From Syncephalastrum monosporum B8922 (lineage: Eukaryota > Mucoromycota > Mucoromycetes > Mucorales > Syncephalastraceae), in contig JNEN01001182.1 in assembly GCA_000697355.1 (NCBI GenBank), forward strand, positions 62,001 to 126,000: a DNA stretch of 64,000 nucleotides. The letters run 5' to 3'. The position numbers were made by a program, and so were the translations under genes. Below, piece by piece: positions 12,283 to 23,907 of the stretch. The notes beneath the pieces are model-generated. The model saw only the letters and a list, made by a program, of their open reading frames with translations, ran no database searches and was not told the origin of the DNA. Position 1 is the stretch's first letter. Each line of letters begins with the position of its first letter.

Positions 12283-13547
12283 AGTTTATACGTGTGTTTG
12301 CTATAAGTACAAAGATAAAGATAGGAAAAAGAGAAAGTGTAGATAATATAGTGAGGTAAGGGAAATGGTATGTGGGAAAGAGAAATACGATAAAGCCAAA
12401 CGTTAAGCTACTTTATATATGATGAGGAGTAGAGGAAAATTACCATGACCCGCCGCACGAAAAGACACACACCCGCCCGTCGCCGCCCTGAAGACGCAGA
12501 GTGCGCGTGCGCACGCGATAAGGTAATAAATGACAGATGGTGGGGCATTGGGAGAACAGCGGAGCCACAACACCCGTTTAGGGTATGGGATGCACACGCC
12601 ATAATGAGGCGCGTAACATCGTGGCTGTCACCCTGTTCAGGAATTGATTGGACAGGGAATCATGGCTGATATACGAGACAATATATCCTATACACCGGGT
12701 GCTACAACTGAAGCACCCCCGCCTGCCTGCCATACATCAATTCACCCTCACATACATTGACTGTGCGTTAGCAATCGAGTTAGTGTGAATGCATCGCTCT
12801 CCATACGTGTTTTTAACTCGGCTCCTTTCAATCTCCTTTCTCCCTTGAATTGTCCTTTTGCAGCTCGTTCGTCCGAGTATTGCGCTTTCCCCTCATTCTT
12901 TCTATAATTTTTTTTATTTGTAATTTTTTTTCCTTGTCCATTTGGTCTTCTCCCTCTACCTGGATCATTCTATACCATCTCCCGTGCTTCGGTCCGGTCG
13001 CCCGAAAAAGTAATTCTTGGCATGTTCACTGAACCCTGAGTTTTCGATCACCATTTTGTTTCCCTCAGATTGTGCAACTGCTTGTCTTGGCTGTGGCGCT
13101 GAAAAGTGCATTATCTGAGATACCCTCGGGGTCTAGTCCACTCAAGACTCTCTCGATATCCACGGGCAGGTTTACCGCCTGCCATTGTTTCCTTTCCTGT
13201 GTGGACAAAAGGAGCCAGGATTCCGATTTTCTGGATGATCGCCTTTTATAGATGAATGCTAACAAATCTTAGGAAACGATAAAATTCTTGACAACAAAAG
13301 AAGAATGAAAACGAAACAAAGTTTGTCATCAGCAAGTGCATTACAGGACAGGTGTATCTCCAGTATTACAAATATGCGATTTGGTAGGCTCGCATGTTTT
13401 TTCCCGATAGTTCTTGCCTTCCAATTTCAACACCCGTTGTCGACTTGTCCCGCGAATGTGCCGTCCCTCCCTTCTCCCCTCGTCCCCACCTCTTCTAGCC
13501 ATTCCCCCCCTATTTTCATCCCATAGTTTGACTATTCGTTACTCATC
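12283..13547. other. Intergenic region between divergent MAP kinase and MFS genes
   Basis: About 1.3 kb. The stretch from 12820 to 13000 is pyrimidine-rich with long T runs, and a second CT-rich leader ends just before the plus-strand ATG at 13548. The polypyrimidine leader is typical of 5' regions elsewhere in this window. No gene seen. Confidence 0.5.
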
Positions 13548-15070
13548 ATGGCGAGCACAGCCGAACGACAGGTCATTGTCACTGTCATTGTAGCACTGCT
13601 TGTGGATCTGTTGGCCTTCACGATCATTTTGCCGCTTTTCCCGCGCCTACTCAGCTATTATCGACAAGAAGAAGCCGACGACAAGGTGCGCTAAAAAAGA
13701 ATAAGGCGGAGAATTGTTCCAAAAACTCACCTCAGGCTGCGGCCCATCATCTGTCTGTCTGTAATAATAGCACACATTACTTGGCTACGCTCTGCAGGTG
13801 ACCGACCAGTACAAAGGCTGGGTCCTCCAGAAACACGATACGGTAACACAGCAAAAGTGGGACACCGTCTTGCTTGGCGGTTTGCTTGGGTCGCTCTTTT
13901 CGCTCCTCCAGTTCCTCGTGTCACCCCTCATTGGCCGTGTCAGTGATGCCTTTGGCCGTCGTCGCGTGCTGCTGTGGACGATGCTCGGCAACCTCGCGTC
14001 GACGTACATCTGGCTCTTTGCCCGTTCCTTTTCACTCTTTCTGCTCGCGCGGGTAGTGGCCGGCCTGAGCGAGGGCAACGTCCAGCTCAGCATCGCTATT
14101 ATCTCGGATGTCACCCCGCCCGAACGCCGCTCGCGGAACCTCGTAAGCGACTACAATTATAGATACCTTTTTGACTTATCACATATCGTACCACGTGTGT
14201 GCATGACAGGCTCTCGTCGGTATTTGCTTTGCCATTGCCTTCACGTTCGGTCCAGCCCTAGGCGCCTATTTTGCATCGCTTGATTTGAGCCGCGTTTTGC
14301 CGTATGAGGCCATTTATCCCTTCTCGGCACCTGCTCTGGTCGCGCTTGTCCTCCTGTCTGTCGAGACTCTCTACATTTACGCGCGGTTACCAGAAACAAG
14401 CTATAATAGAAAAGCAGCAGACAAGACTGAAGCTGACAAGGAAGAAAAGCTATCCGAGGAGGACGCGTTTTCGCGTCTTGCCAATCTGCGCCGCCTGCAG
14501 TGGATCCATGGCATACATCTATTTCTCTTTTCGGGCATGGAGTTCACATTGGTGTTCTTGACGTTTGACGTCCTCGATTACACCAATATGCAGCAAGGCA
14601 AACTACTGGGGTACATGGGCATCATGTCGGCTTTGATCCAGGGTGGTTACGTCAGACGTCGTGTCCAAAAGATTGGCGAAAAAGCCATGGTGATTCAAGG
14701 CATGGTATCATGCGCGGCTGGCCTAGCTGCCTTGGCTATCATGCCCACCAGTACTCACCCACAGTACTGGCTTTACGGCGGTGCAACCTGCCTGAGCCTA
14801 ACCACTGGCACTGTCGTCAACTGCTTAACCGGTCTAGCGAGCTTGCAATGCTCGGATAGCCACCCTACACTCGCCAAAGGCCGCGCCTTGGGCGAATTTC
14901 GTAGTTCTGGTCAGTTAGGCCGTGCACTGGGTCCTGTCTCTGCATGTGGACTGTATTGGTTGGCGGGTCCGACCACGTGCTACGGTGTTGGTGCTGCCTG
15001 TATGTCTCTCATCACGGCGCTCACCCACTCTCTTGCGCCTACAGTACACCAAAAGCAAAAAACACAGTGA
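13548..15070 (+). CDS. MFS transporter, MFSD10/tetracycline-transporter-like
   Basis: Integral membrane transporter of the major facilitator superfamily. Exons 13548-13685, 13798-14142 and 14210-15070 give 447 aa. The N-terminal segment VIVTVIVALLVDLLAFTIILPL is TM1. After it comes a hydrophilic loop, then LLGGLLGSLFSLLQFLVSPL and the MFS motif A between TM2 and TM3, GRVSDAFGRRRVLL. A central charged loop (about residues 230-250, Lys/Glu-rich) separates the two halves. The length and order fit the MFSD10 (TETRAN) group, whose fungal members have uncertain substrates. Convergent with Sho1 (129 bp between stops). Family certain, subfamily likely. Confidence 0.85.
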
Positions 15071-15199
15071 AACAAAAAAAAAAAAAAAAGGGAAAAAGCA
15101 CAAAAAGCTTCATTAAAAGGCAAAAATATACACATATAGTAGTTGTACAAATTGGTTACAGAAACCAGCCTTGGCCGATCACCATGTTGGTAGTAGCAT

Positions 15200-16197
15200 T
15201 TAGGTCGAGAACTACAAATAAAATGTTTCGTCAGATGAACAGGAAAGCATCAAATCATGTCTGGGACTTACGTAGTTGCTGGGAACAATGCCCACAGAAC
15301 CATCATCCTTGCGAGCCTGCCACCAGTTGCCCTTTCGGTCAAGGATCTCGAGCGTTTCGTCCTTGCCAAAAGATAACTCGTTGGGATCCTCCGGATTGGC
15401 TTGGTCTATCCATAACTTAGAACATGGGTTCTTCACCCTTGGTATAACTTACAGGAATGCAAGGCAGTTGCGGTCTCAAACGTGCTGTTTTTTTGGGCAG
15501 GGGTGGGAGGACCAGCAGCTGCACCAGTACCAGCGCCAGCAGTAGTATTTTGCTGGACGGTAGGAAGTGGAGCCTCCTTGTTATGGGGACGAATGGCACT
15601 CGACCAGCTAGACTGCATCATGCCGGCACCGGTGTTACCGCCGGTGAATCCGCCGCCCGAGCCACCACCGTAGAACATGCGGTAAAGACGCGACTCCTCA
15701 GACATGCCAAGCAAGAAGACCCAGAAATATTGCATAATGATAAGGATAATGGCGCCACCAACAGCTGCACGAGCGCCGGGCTGGTCGTTGTAGAGCAAGA
15801 GTGGGATCACATAGGTGAGATAGACGATACTGATGGCAAGTAGCGCTAGCATCTGTAATGAGAAATATCAGCCGACGTGGGTCCACATGCGACAAGTATC
15901 TTTTAATTACCGTGCCACGATGCGGGCCGAAACCCGATACACCTAGCGTTGCTATGACGCCGACCGTAAAGAAGAGCTCAAAGATGATAACCCACCACGA
16001 GACACCATGTAGAGCAGCCACACAGGCGCCGATAAAAAGAATGAGCCAGCCGCACTACAGAAAACAAAACATATTTGTATCCTAGTTAAGCGAGACAGGC
16101 CAGTCAAAAACGAGGCATGCTTGCTTACGCAGGCAAAAACTGAGGTAGTAAGCACAAGAGGGTTGCTCAATGGATAAATAGCGCCGTAGCTGTCCAT
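15200..16197 (-). CDS. SHO1: Sho1-type plasma-membrane osmosensor with SH3 domain
   Basis: Four transmembrane segments followed by a C-terminal SH3 domain define Sho1, which feeds the HOG and related MAPK pathways by binding Pbs2. Exons 16197-16129, 16054-15911, 15852-15453, 15405-15272 and a 12-nt last exon 15211-15200 give 252 aa. TM segments include NPLVLTTSVFA, LILFIGACVAALHGVSW, IIFELFFTVGVIATLG and LLALLAISIVYLTYVIPLL. The linker is Gly/Ala/Pro-rich. The SH3 reads ALHSYQANPEDPNELSFGK, then ILDRKGNWWQARKDDG and GIVPSNY. Choosing the acceptor ending GATAG (AG at 15406-15407) gives the expected ALxSYxANPxD start of the SH3. The protein ends PSNYFST if the last intron is removed. It is shorter than yeast Sho1 (inferred from memory). 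Confidence 0.88.
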
Positions 16198-16408
16198 TTT
16201 TGTTTGATTGTTGATAAAAGAGAAAAAAGACAAAGATAGGAATGTTTGCAAGCGAGGCAATTTGAAGGCACACCGCAAACTGGGGTGCAAGAGTAACATG
16301 GGCATTGTTTGTTTCAGCGAGGGTTTGACCGTGGCAACGAAGACACACATCTTTTATTTGAACACCCCCCAAGAAATCAGAAGATGATACACGTCAAAAT
16401 GGGTAATT

Positions 16409-16785
16409 TTAACGGAGCTGTAAGAAGGGGGGAAAAAGTTTGATGGGAGTTAGCGATATGTACACACATAAAAATTCGTTCCTTACCTTGTGGAAGCCAA
16501 TGTCGTTGGCGTACTCACGGAAGCACTGACGGCAGATGTTGAGGCCATACTTGCGGATCAGACCAGCACGGTGAGCGCAGACGCGGCTATAGTTTATCAT
16601 TGAGTGAGCAACCCTGGACCATTGAAGATGCTTCTTCCCCAAGCCACCTGGGCCATGGTCACCATGGGCAACCATGGCCAGGAACCGAGGTTGCATCACG
16701 CTGTCAAGTCAACGACAACATACCACTGACGGGAGCCCTTGCCGTATTTTTTGGGGTGCGAGTTCCAAACGTTGCTGTGAGCCAT
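16409..16785 (-). CDS. RPS29: 40S ribosomal protein S29 (uS14)
   Basis: Small-subunit ribosomal protein with a zinc-binding motif. Exons 16785-16724, 16586-16487 and a 9-nt last exon 16417-16409 give 56 aa, the usual length of the family. The sequence begins [20 protein letters not shown] and continues [20 protein letters not shown], with the two CxxC pairs of the zinc ribbon, then [14 protein letters not shown] and the last residues LR. The final exon encodes only Leu-Arg-stop. It lies 211 bp upstream (on the minus strand) of the SHO1 start. Confidence 0.95.
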
Positions 16786-19700
16786 GGTTCAATCGGGATG
16801 TACACGAGCTGAATAGGACGCTGTGAAAAGAGGAGGATCTCAAAAAGCACGAAATTGTTCTAAACAACTACTTGAAAAAAGCCACATTCCTATCATTGGT
16901 CGAAATCCGTGACTGCACCTTCCGTCAATTTTTTTTCCTCCTCCTTTGAGCGGCCTACTTTTCCTGGATGAAGCAGAAAGAGCGGATCCATATCAAATGG
17001 TCCGCATGCACCAGCCATAAATGATTGGAAGTGGTACCTACGAGGAAATATGTGTATTATATTAAATGCACTACTCTGGCAGTTATAAATTTATTTCATT
17101 TGTAAAAGTCAAAGATCATTAAAAGAGAAAGCAATAGAGTACATACATGATGTATGTTGTTTACATGGCCAATTACCGGTGAGAATCATGTCTTAAAAGA
17201 TCGTTTCTGGGACCTACATACAAGTGCATCCCAAGATTTTAATCGCCTCGACGTAGTCTATGGTACGCACCTACTTTCTTGGTACACGGGTATCTTTATT
17301 TTTCTCCCAGGTAGAGCATGTCACTTTATCTACTCGGCCTATTTTTCTTTTGCAGAGAATATGGTCTATTCCCGTAAGGTTATAACGACTTTTTATACAG
17401 TACAAGACCAGAATGAAATTGTGGTGTCAGTAGTTTATGATCGCTTCCTTCCTTGTTGTTGTTGCCCAAAGAGAGTAATAAGCATTCATAGCCATTAAGT
17501 GGAAGAGTTTAACGACCGTCTATAGTTTGCATAAAAATACCCCAAGCCAGTTGTTTGAAGATATTAGCAGGCTTTTATTGGTACAAGCTATTTTCTTTCT
17601 GTTACATGGAAGGCAAAGCAAGGAACAGCCTCTAACATTTTATCAATGTCGATAGTGGCGAGCAAGACGGACTGGCTGCGATTCTTGAAACCAATTATTG
17701 AAATATCCGCTATCAGTTTAAAGACATACATAGCGTACCTGCGACGTGGCATGGCGGGTACGCGCGGGTCATGGTTCGCCTATCATGAATACGGTATCAG
17801 CTCTTACGGCACGACAATCTTGTATGTATGCTGCGACTAATAGGACAAAGTTACTCCACAATGAATACTATGATTTGACAGCCACTGTAGCTAAATTGGT
17901 GCTAAAGGAGCAGATGCGCTAGGCGGGAGAACTTTCCAGAGACGCAAAATGACAGCATTTTGCATATGTTAATATAATTGCCACTATCGCGGTGAGTAAT
18001 GATTTAGCAAAAGAACAGTGCTTATTGGTATCTCAGGCCAGATACCGATCTTCTAGGAAGAGTAAACTTAGTGCACCCCCGCTTGGCAGTTCGGTACTAA
18101 CCGAATACCTGCCCGATGTGTACACCCAGTACGAGATTAGTTACACAGGACAAATCTGACAGCAGTGAAGAGGTGCAGAGAAGGAAACTCGAATTTCCCT
18201 GATAGAGCGAGAAAGACTTATTTCAAGAGCATGGCTAAACGCGGATACCTGGTCTGAAAAATTATAAAAGATCTATTGCACAGGAGAATAAAAGTGCCTA
18301 CAGTCCCTGCAGGTACAAGGTTTTGAAGGCATGGGGCAAGGCTAATACAGTAAAGAATTTAACGATGTCTCCCTGGCAGCGAGAGAAGGAGAGTAGTTAA
18401 GTCATCGATGTTCCAACTTTATATAGTCACACAGAGATCAGCTAACTTTTTTTCTTTTTTACCTTTTGCATTATACGATATAAACCCTATACTCCTCCAT
18501 GCATAGACGAATTCGGTGCAAAAATACAGGTATAATTCATAATATTCCGTACATCCATAATTACGTAAGCAAGACACAGAAGGCCCGGGCAGGGCGTCTG
18601 GCAAAGTAGACCACTTTGAGATGTGAACGGTACCTGACGTCAATCTTCATCAAGGTCTTTTCACCCGTGTCCTTCGGTAAATGTGAACCGCGTGACGGTA
18701 AAGTAGGCCAATGGATCCTCTGAAACGCGAAAGATACCTGACGTCAATACCTGTCAGGGACCATATCTTTGAGCTCTTTTTTCCCATTGGTAAAACGTGG
18801 ATTGCGTGATAGCTTGGTTAGCCAATGGAACCTATGAAATTTGGAAAAAAGCTCGACGTCAATCCCTGTCAGGTCCTTATCTTTTACTTCTCCTTTCCCA
18901 TTGGCACAGCCCGCCCGTGTTCTTGCATGAATATCGATTGACACGCGCTCTTTCTCATAAAAGGTCTTTTGTTTTTTCTCACGTCTACTTTTCTTCTTCT
19001 TCTTCTTTATCCTGGTCAAGTCTTACGCTGGCAAGTGCATACGAAAGGATTCTGATTACAAGTATAAACTAATAAGAAGTGCAATACATAGACCACTGCG
19101 TTCCCATAAGTCCCTCTGCCACCGGTTGCCCGCCCCCAACTGCACCGGTGTGCATGATAGTAAGTTCTCGCGTCAATAGTACATGGTCTTGGACAACACT
19201 AACCTCCTTCTGAATGTATACTTAGCTTGCCGTCTTCTTGCTCAACTCTTCTCCTGTCTTCTCTTCCGCTCGCGCCTCTTCCACCTCTTTTCCGCTTGCT
19301 ATCCTCCCATCAGAGGTTTTTTTTCCGCTTTTTCCTCTGCCCGTAAGTGAAACAGATTCAGGTCTATCCATTGAATATGAGACATTAACACACGTTCCAG
19401 TTCCACTCCTTTTTCGCTCCTCCTTTGCTCTTCTTCCTCTCCGCTTGCTCTCCCTCTCTCCTTCTTCCCCGTTCGCGACCCACTAGCCGGCTATCGGTGG
19501 CCGGGACCACCGTCAAGAACCCCCCCCCCAAAGACATGTGCCACTGCGCCAAATGTCTGCCCCACGCCCATCGGTAAGTGCTTGTGGTTAATAATATGAA
19601 ACTGTGACTCAAAAATGCATTCTTCTGCACAGCCACAGATGAAGCAGTGGCCAACACGCCGTGAGCGTGTATGACGACCCCGGTCCCGGTAGCTGGTATG

Positions 19701-20692
19701 TATAATAAAAATGAAGTGTGGTCCACGAGAACTGATTTCGGAACGAAATTTCGTAGGCTAGTTAATTCAAAATAAAAATACTAATGGTCTTGTCTTACCA
19801 AAAGAGAAGACTGACAAAACCAGTGTATGACCATCACAACGTTGGAACTTCTTCATCCCACACCAGCTCTGTCTCTGCTATCAAACAGCCCGCGCACTTT
19901 GGAATAGCGACCTCAGTTTTTTCAAATCAAAAGATAAAATCCATGCGTGAAGCAGCTTCTAATTCACTGCCGCTATGTATATGCTTTTGAAGGCAATGCA
20001 CCCAGTTTAGAGGTGGGGCTGCGGGTCTGATAAAGAGGAATTATGGATTGAGTATAATTCTTAACGGTAGAGGATGTGTTTATCGATGCGGCGTTTCGTA
20101 CGTGAATACGGTCATCTGTTAAAGCTCCAGCTTCTCTAAAATATTATCAAAAAATAACACGAGGGTATTACGACAAGTAGATGAAGTACTGACATAGTGG
20201 GGTGGAATGCTTATATGCAAATATCTGCCCACCACCACAATGTGAAACGAATTCGTGGATCAGCCAATCAAAGAAGCCACAGAACCAATAATGGCCAATG
20301 TAAAGGAAAAGGCAATTACGCATGGGCCACCTTGAGTAAACATCGACAAATAGCTAGTGGTACGAGGCTATTAAACAGGAGCGGTATAAAGCCCTAGGCC
20401 GAGAAAAGATGAATGAATAGCAGCAGCATTGGACATAGACCAAAGTCATGCAATAACTGTCGGTTTTACCATAGGTGGCAATAAAAAAAAATTTAGGAAA
20501 AAAAATTATTTTGGTGCGAATGTTCTGCAGCTGCTCCTCTCCCAATCTTTACACAACCTAACCAAAAAGCCAACGTGACCCTGTTTTGCCCTCTTTGGAC
20601 TCTCGTCGTCTGAAGCTCTCGGTGCTTTAGCTTCTTATCACGTCGCTTGCTTCACTCACACTCGCTGGCAAGATAAAACCACCCAAAGTCAA
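16786..20692. other. 3.9 kb gene-poor region upstream of the copper-fist gene
   Basis: No gene with a recognisable product was found on either strand. The region holds the RPS29 promoter at its left end, an 8-bp perfect inverted repeat near 17943 (GCAAAATG, 4-nt loop, CATTTTGC), the CRE/CCAAT repeat array at 18600-18904, polypyrimidine tracts at 19000 and 19230-19480, and a C run near 19519. A short ATG frame near 19534 reads MCHCAKCLPHAHR then a good GTAAGT donor, but no convincing next exon was found. Confidence 0.5.
18600..18904. repeat. Degenerate tandem repeat array with CRE and CCAAT motifs
   Basis: About three units of 104-115 bp. Each holds a (T/C)GACGTCAAT element (18635-18644, 18739-18748, 18854-18863). 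Units 2 and 3 also hold CCAATGG (18708, 18822) and CCCATTGG (18783-18790, 18897-18904) at 114-bp spacing, with shared flanks such as CCTGTCAGG. The palindrome TGACGTCA is the known binding site of ATF/CREB-type bZIP factors, and CCAAT of the HAP/NF-Y complex. Whether they act as enhancers here is inference. The nearest confirmed gene downstream is the copper-fist factor, 1.8 kb away. Confidence 0.65.
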
Positions 20693-21596
20693 ATGGTCTA
20701 CATTACAAGTGGAGACGGCAGTGTCAAAAAGTTCGCCTGCAATACTTGCATCAAGGCATAATTGAATCAACCGACTTGAGTGCCATTCCTCTGATTCTTA
20801 TTACAGGGCCATCGATCCACCAAGTGCAACCACTCGGAACGACAGCTCTTTGAGGTCAGACGCAAGGGCCGTCCCGTCTCTCAGTGCGCCGTCTGTCGAG
20901 AACTGCGGGTGACCAAACTGGTGCATGTGAAATGCTCTTGCAAACAAGCGCACGGTTCATCCAAGCAATCGTCGCCTGTGGAGGAGACCGCGCCTCGTCC
21001 TCTGGACTTCCAGGGTATGCAATTAAAAACTAGTCTCTTTTCTTAAATGACCTAATGCTTTTATTCTTTACTCTTCTGTTTTCTGTTTCCTTTATTCCAG
21101 CCCACATTCTATCAGCGCCTTGCGTTCAGTGCCACCGGTCCCGTTCGTTCTGTACGTGTGCCGATCGGTCCCCGCCTCCGGTGTCACAGACGAGTCCTCG
21201 GCCCCCATCGCTCTCGACGAGGCCAGTTATCCCGATCCATGATCCGACGGATGATATCGACAGCGATACGCCGTGCTACAAGTCGGATGAGCATGTCGCC
21301 CCTGAGCATACCGCCGTGCTCGGTGCCTTGTCCCACACCAGCTCCGAGGACCTGATGGACAAAATATATGGTGGTTTCCGGAACACAAGCCCCGCTCAGC
21401 CCTCCACTCTCATCAAGAGCCAGTGCGAGTGCAGCTGCCATGATGGGAATAATGAACTCTGCAGTCCTTGTGCACTCGATATGTGTGAAGGTATTCTCGA
21501 TCTATCTACCCGTTTATGCTCTCCACTTAAATATTTTCTTTCTTCCTGATCTGTACAGAATATCTACTCAGACAACCTAGTGACGGATCATCATAA
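20693..21596 (+). CDS. Copper-fist DNA-binding transcription factor (Ace1/Mac1/Cuf1 family)
   Basis: Nuclear regulator expected to sense copper and control metal-homeostasis genes. Exons 20693-20755, 20807-21014, 21101-21490 and 21559-21596 give 232 aa. The N terminus shows the copper fist: FACNTCIK joined to GHRSTKCNHSER, then (K/R)GRP in RRKGRPVSQC, followed by AVCRELR and KCSCKQAHG, matching the zinc module CxxC...C...H and the GRP minor-groove motif. Downstream are clusters of Cys: CVQCHRSRSFCTC (about residue 95) and QCECSCHDGNNELCSPC, reminiscent of the copper-sensing Cys repeats of Cuf1/Mac1. Intron 1 must use a GC donor (AAG followed by GCATAA at 20756), because the next codon after GCA is TAA and the frame resumes exactly at GGC CAT. 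The family is firm; activator or repressor role is not known. Confidence 0.88.
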
Positions 21597-21950
21597 CACA
21601 GGCCCTGCCATCAGACTTTGTCTCACGTCTGATGGGTCTATTTATCCTCTTTTTGCATCCCCCCTGTACTTCGGCCTGTCCTTACTACTGGTTTGTAGAT
21701 ATTTTGCATACAACTACTCTTACTTTCTACTATCTATTCTACTATCTATGTACCCTTTCCCTGAAACGAACAAGACGAATGGAGTTTGAAAATTCAATTA
21801 GATACGTTTCTTTTATGGTGGAGAAATGCTATGACATTGCCAAGGAAACTTCGAAGCATTTTTGCTATGCTGATATTTTTATTATTGTTGCGGTGGAGTT
21901 GGCCGTGGTCGTGGTCGCGGTCGTGGAGGTGGCCTGGTCAAAATTGGTGG
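21597..21950. other. 3' flank of the copper-fist gene, no further gene
   Basis: AT-rich 3' region. Near 21895-21930 the plus strand reads CGTGGTCGTGGTCGCGGTCGT, a short Arg-Gly type repeat that abuts the Fanzor-like remnant. No gene was recognised. Confidence 0.4.
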
Positions 21951-22172
21951 TCAACCGCGACCCAACGCCTCGTTGAACGCGATGCGCCGAATGTTTCGAC
22001 TGGCGTTGATATCGCGCTGCCACCATGTTCCGCACAGTTGACAAGCGAGAAAGCTGTTTAGCGCATAATTAAAGCCCTGGGGTTGAACTTTGGGCATCGG
22101 TCGGTGGTTGCACCCACGAAACGACTTGTGATGTGTAGTACTCGTCGACGGAAACAACGACCAGCAGACCAC
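21951..22172 (-). pseudogene. Decayed Fanzor/TnpB-like nuclease remnant (C-terminal end)
   Basis: On the minus strand, 22149-22126 encodes VDEYYTSQ, which resembles the Glu-containing RuvC II motif of TnpB/Fanzor RNA-guided nucleases. In a different frame, 22043-21990 encodes CQLCGTWWQRDINASRNI, matching the zinc CxxC and the last RuvC Asp motif (RDxNAxxNI). The two motifs sit in the right order and distance but are in different frames, and a stop follows at 21953-21951. No RuvC I motif or helical N-terminal half was recognised upstream. It is therefore read as a truncated, frameshifted relic of a eukaryotic TnpB-like element. It could alternatively be the last exons of a gene with an undetected intron. 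Confidence 0.6.
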
Positions 22173-22460
22173 ACCGGTGTCATCACCGACATAGTTATAA
22201 TATTTTTCATCGAGAGGATCTTCAACATCGCTGCCTTCGTACTGGTCCTCGCCAGTATTTCGGGCTCTTTTCTTGCTATTGTTTGAAACAAGTCATAATT
22301 TGAATGAGCAACCTCCCGGTATGGATGTCAGTGTATCATTTGTACCCGTTGTTGACCATTCAGAAGGAGTATAAGCAGCAGTTGCGGAAGGAATTGGAAA
22401 GAAGAAGCGTGTATGGGATAAAGGAAGTAAACAGAAAGGGAGAAGGGAGAGGGGAGGAGG

Positions 22461-22488
22461 AAGAACGAAGAACGAAGAACGAAGAACG
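22461..22488 (+). repeat. Tandem 7-bp repeat, four copies of AAGAACG
   Basis: Four perfect copies of AAGAACG inside a purine-rich tract (about 22380-22505). It is a minisatellite-like expansion; no function is visible. Confidence 0.8.
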
Positions 22489-23907
22489 AAGAGGAAGTAG
22501 ATGATGAGGGAATAGTTCTATTTTATGTATCAATTAATCCATCAGTTTGCACATTGTCTTATAATCAGTCAGTAAGAGGCTTGCTATGTCTATTTCACGT
22601 ACCAATTTCATGTCTCGGCTTCATGTGCAGTGCACACGAAAATATTGCCCCAGGAAAAGGACCAGCAAAGCTGCAAACGGGAAATTGAGGTTCATTTATT
22701 TCTCTTTGAGCTAGCCGTCAGAAAAAGTTACTTTGCTTCAGTGCATACGGACTGGGAGGGTCCAGTCAAGAAGTATGACGATAGGCGCAAGGAAGAACAT
22801 CTGAGGAAATCAGCCGGGGACTATCAGGAATGGGATATTGACCTACGTAGGTCCAAAGAGAGCAAGACAGAATGGATAAACTGTGGAGAAGAGAATCCAA
22901 AAGGGAGAGAGGCAGAAGTACAAGAGTGATATATCTAGTATTAGAGAGAGAATCACACATATGGGTCAAAATTCTAATCGATCTAGGAGTTGGGCATCAG
23001 GCGTCTTCGTACATGCGAGGCAAAGGAAGGGCAGAGGCTAGCCAGAAATCAAGTGGGTTTTGACATATGATCGACAGACGAGGATGGGCAGAGGATTTGA
23101 CAATCGATTATTGGATATCGTTCATTTCTTGGAATGTTGGACGTTGCACATGTGTAGATTCTGCTCAAGACAACAGTATACTGTATATGAATTTATAGAA
23201 TTCATTTTATTTTAATAAAAATGCTTCCCTTACATATGTAGCTATCCTCTAGTAAAAGATGTAAACATAATATAAAAGGATCCACGTGATCACAAAAAAA
23301 ATACATATCAAATCTATGCTACACTTGATGATGGTACTACTGCTATGAGAGAACCGCAGAAAATATATTAATTCATTAGAATAGAAAACATGATCATAGT
23401 AACAAGGATAAAAGATCAAATAGTTCTACTATCAATGAGGATATAGCTTTTACAACTGCCTTGAAAAGGCTGAAGGGATTAATGATCGTATTACTCTATT
23501 TATAAAGGTAAATCAGCCCTCATGACCTAGCAGATCTATTAGATGTTTTTTTTAAAAAGACCCTGGCGTATCGCATGAAGCATGATGGATTCATAACATT
23601 ACGCAGATAAAGGACAGGCACCAGAAAATTTCTGCCCTCGTGTACAAAGCCCTTAAAATGTTGAGCAATGTATAATCCTTGAGATATAATGCTTGTATCC
23701 TAGCTGGCTTTTATGCAGGAAACTTCTCTTTGTTCGAACTAAGGGTATGTATCGTTGTTTGCTTCTCCATATTAATTGCGGCTGACCATTGTCAAGAAAA
23801 ATCGTAAACTGGTGGCGTGTACTGGACGTTGATCCCAGCGCTCGAGTGCCGTCATCAACCGTTTGACGCACTACTGATGATGCAGATAAGCAAAACCACC
23901 CTGCTCT
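22489..23907. other. AT-rich intergenic region, no recognisable gene
   Basis: About 1.4 kb, strongly AT-rich between 23150 and 23560. An open frame of about 100 codons at 22630-22929 is Lys/Glu-rich and has no recognisable domain. No tRNA or transposon terminal repeats were seen. Confidence 0.4.

Noticed and set aside
22630..22929. About 100-codon Lys/Glu-rich frame after the Fanzor-like relic
   Set aside because: Considered as an upstream part of the nuclease relic, but it is on the other strand and lacks any matching motif.
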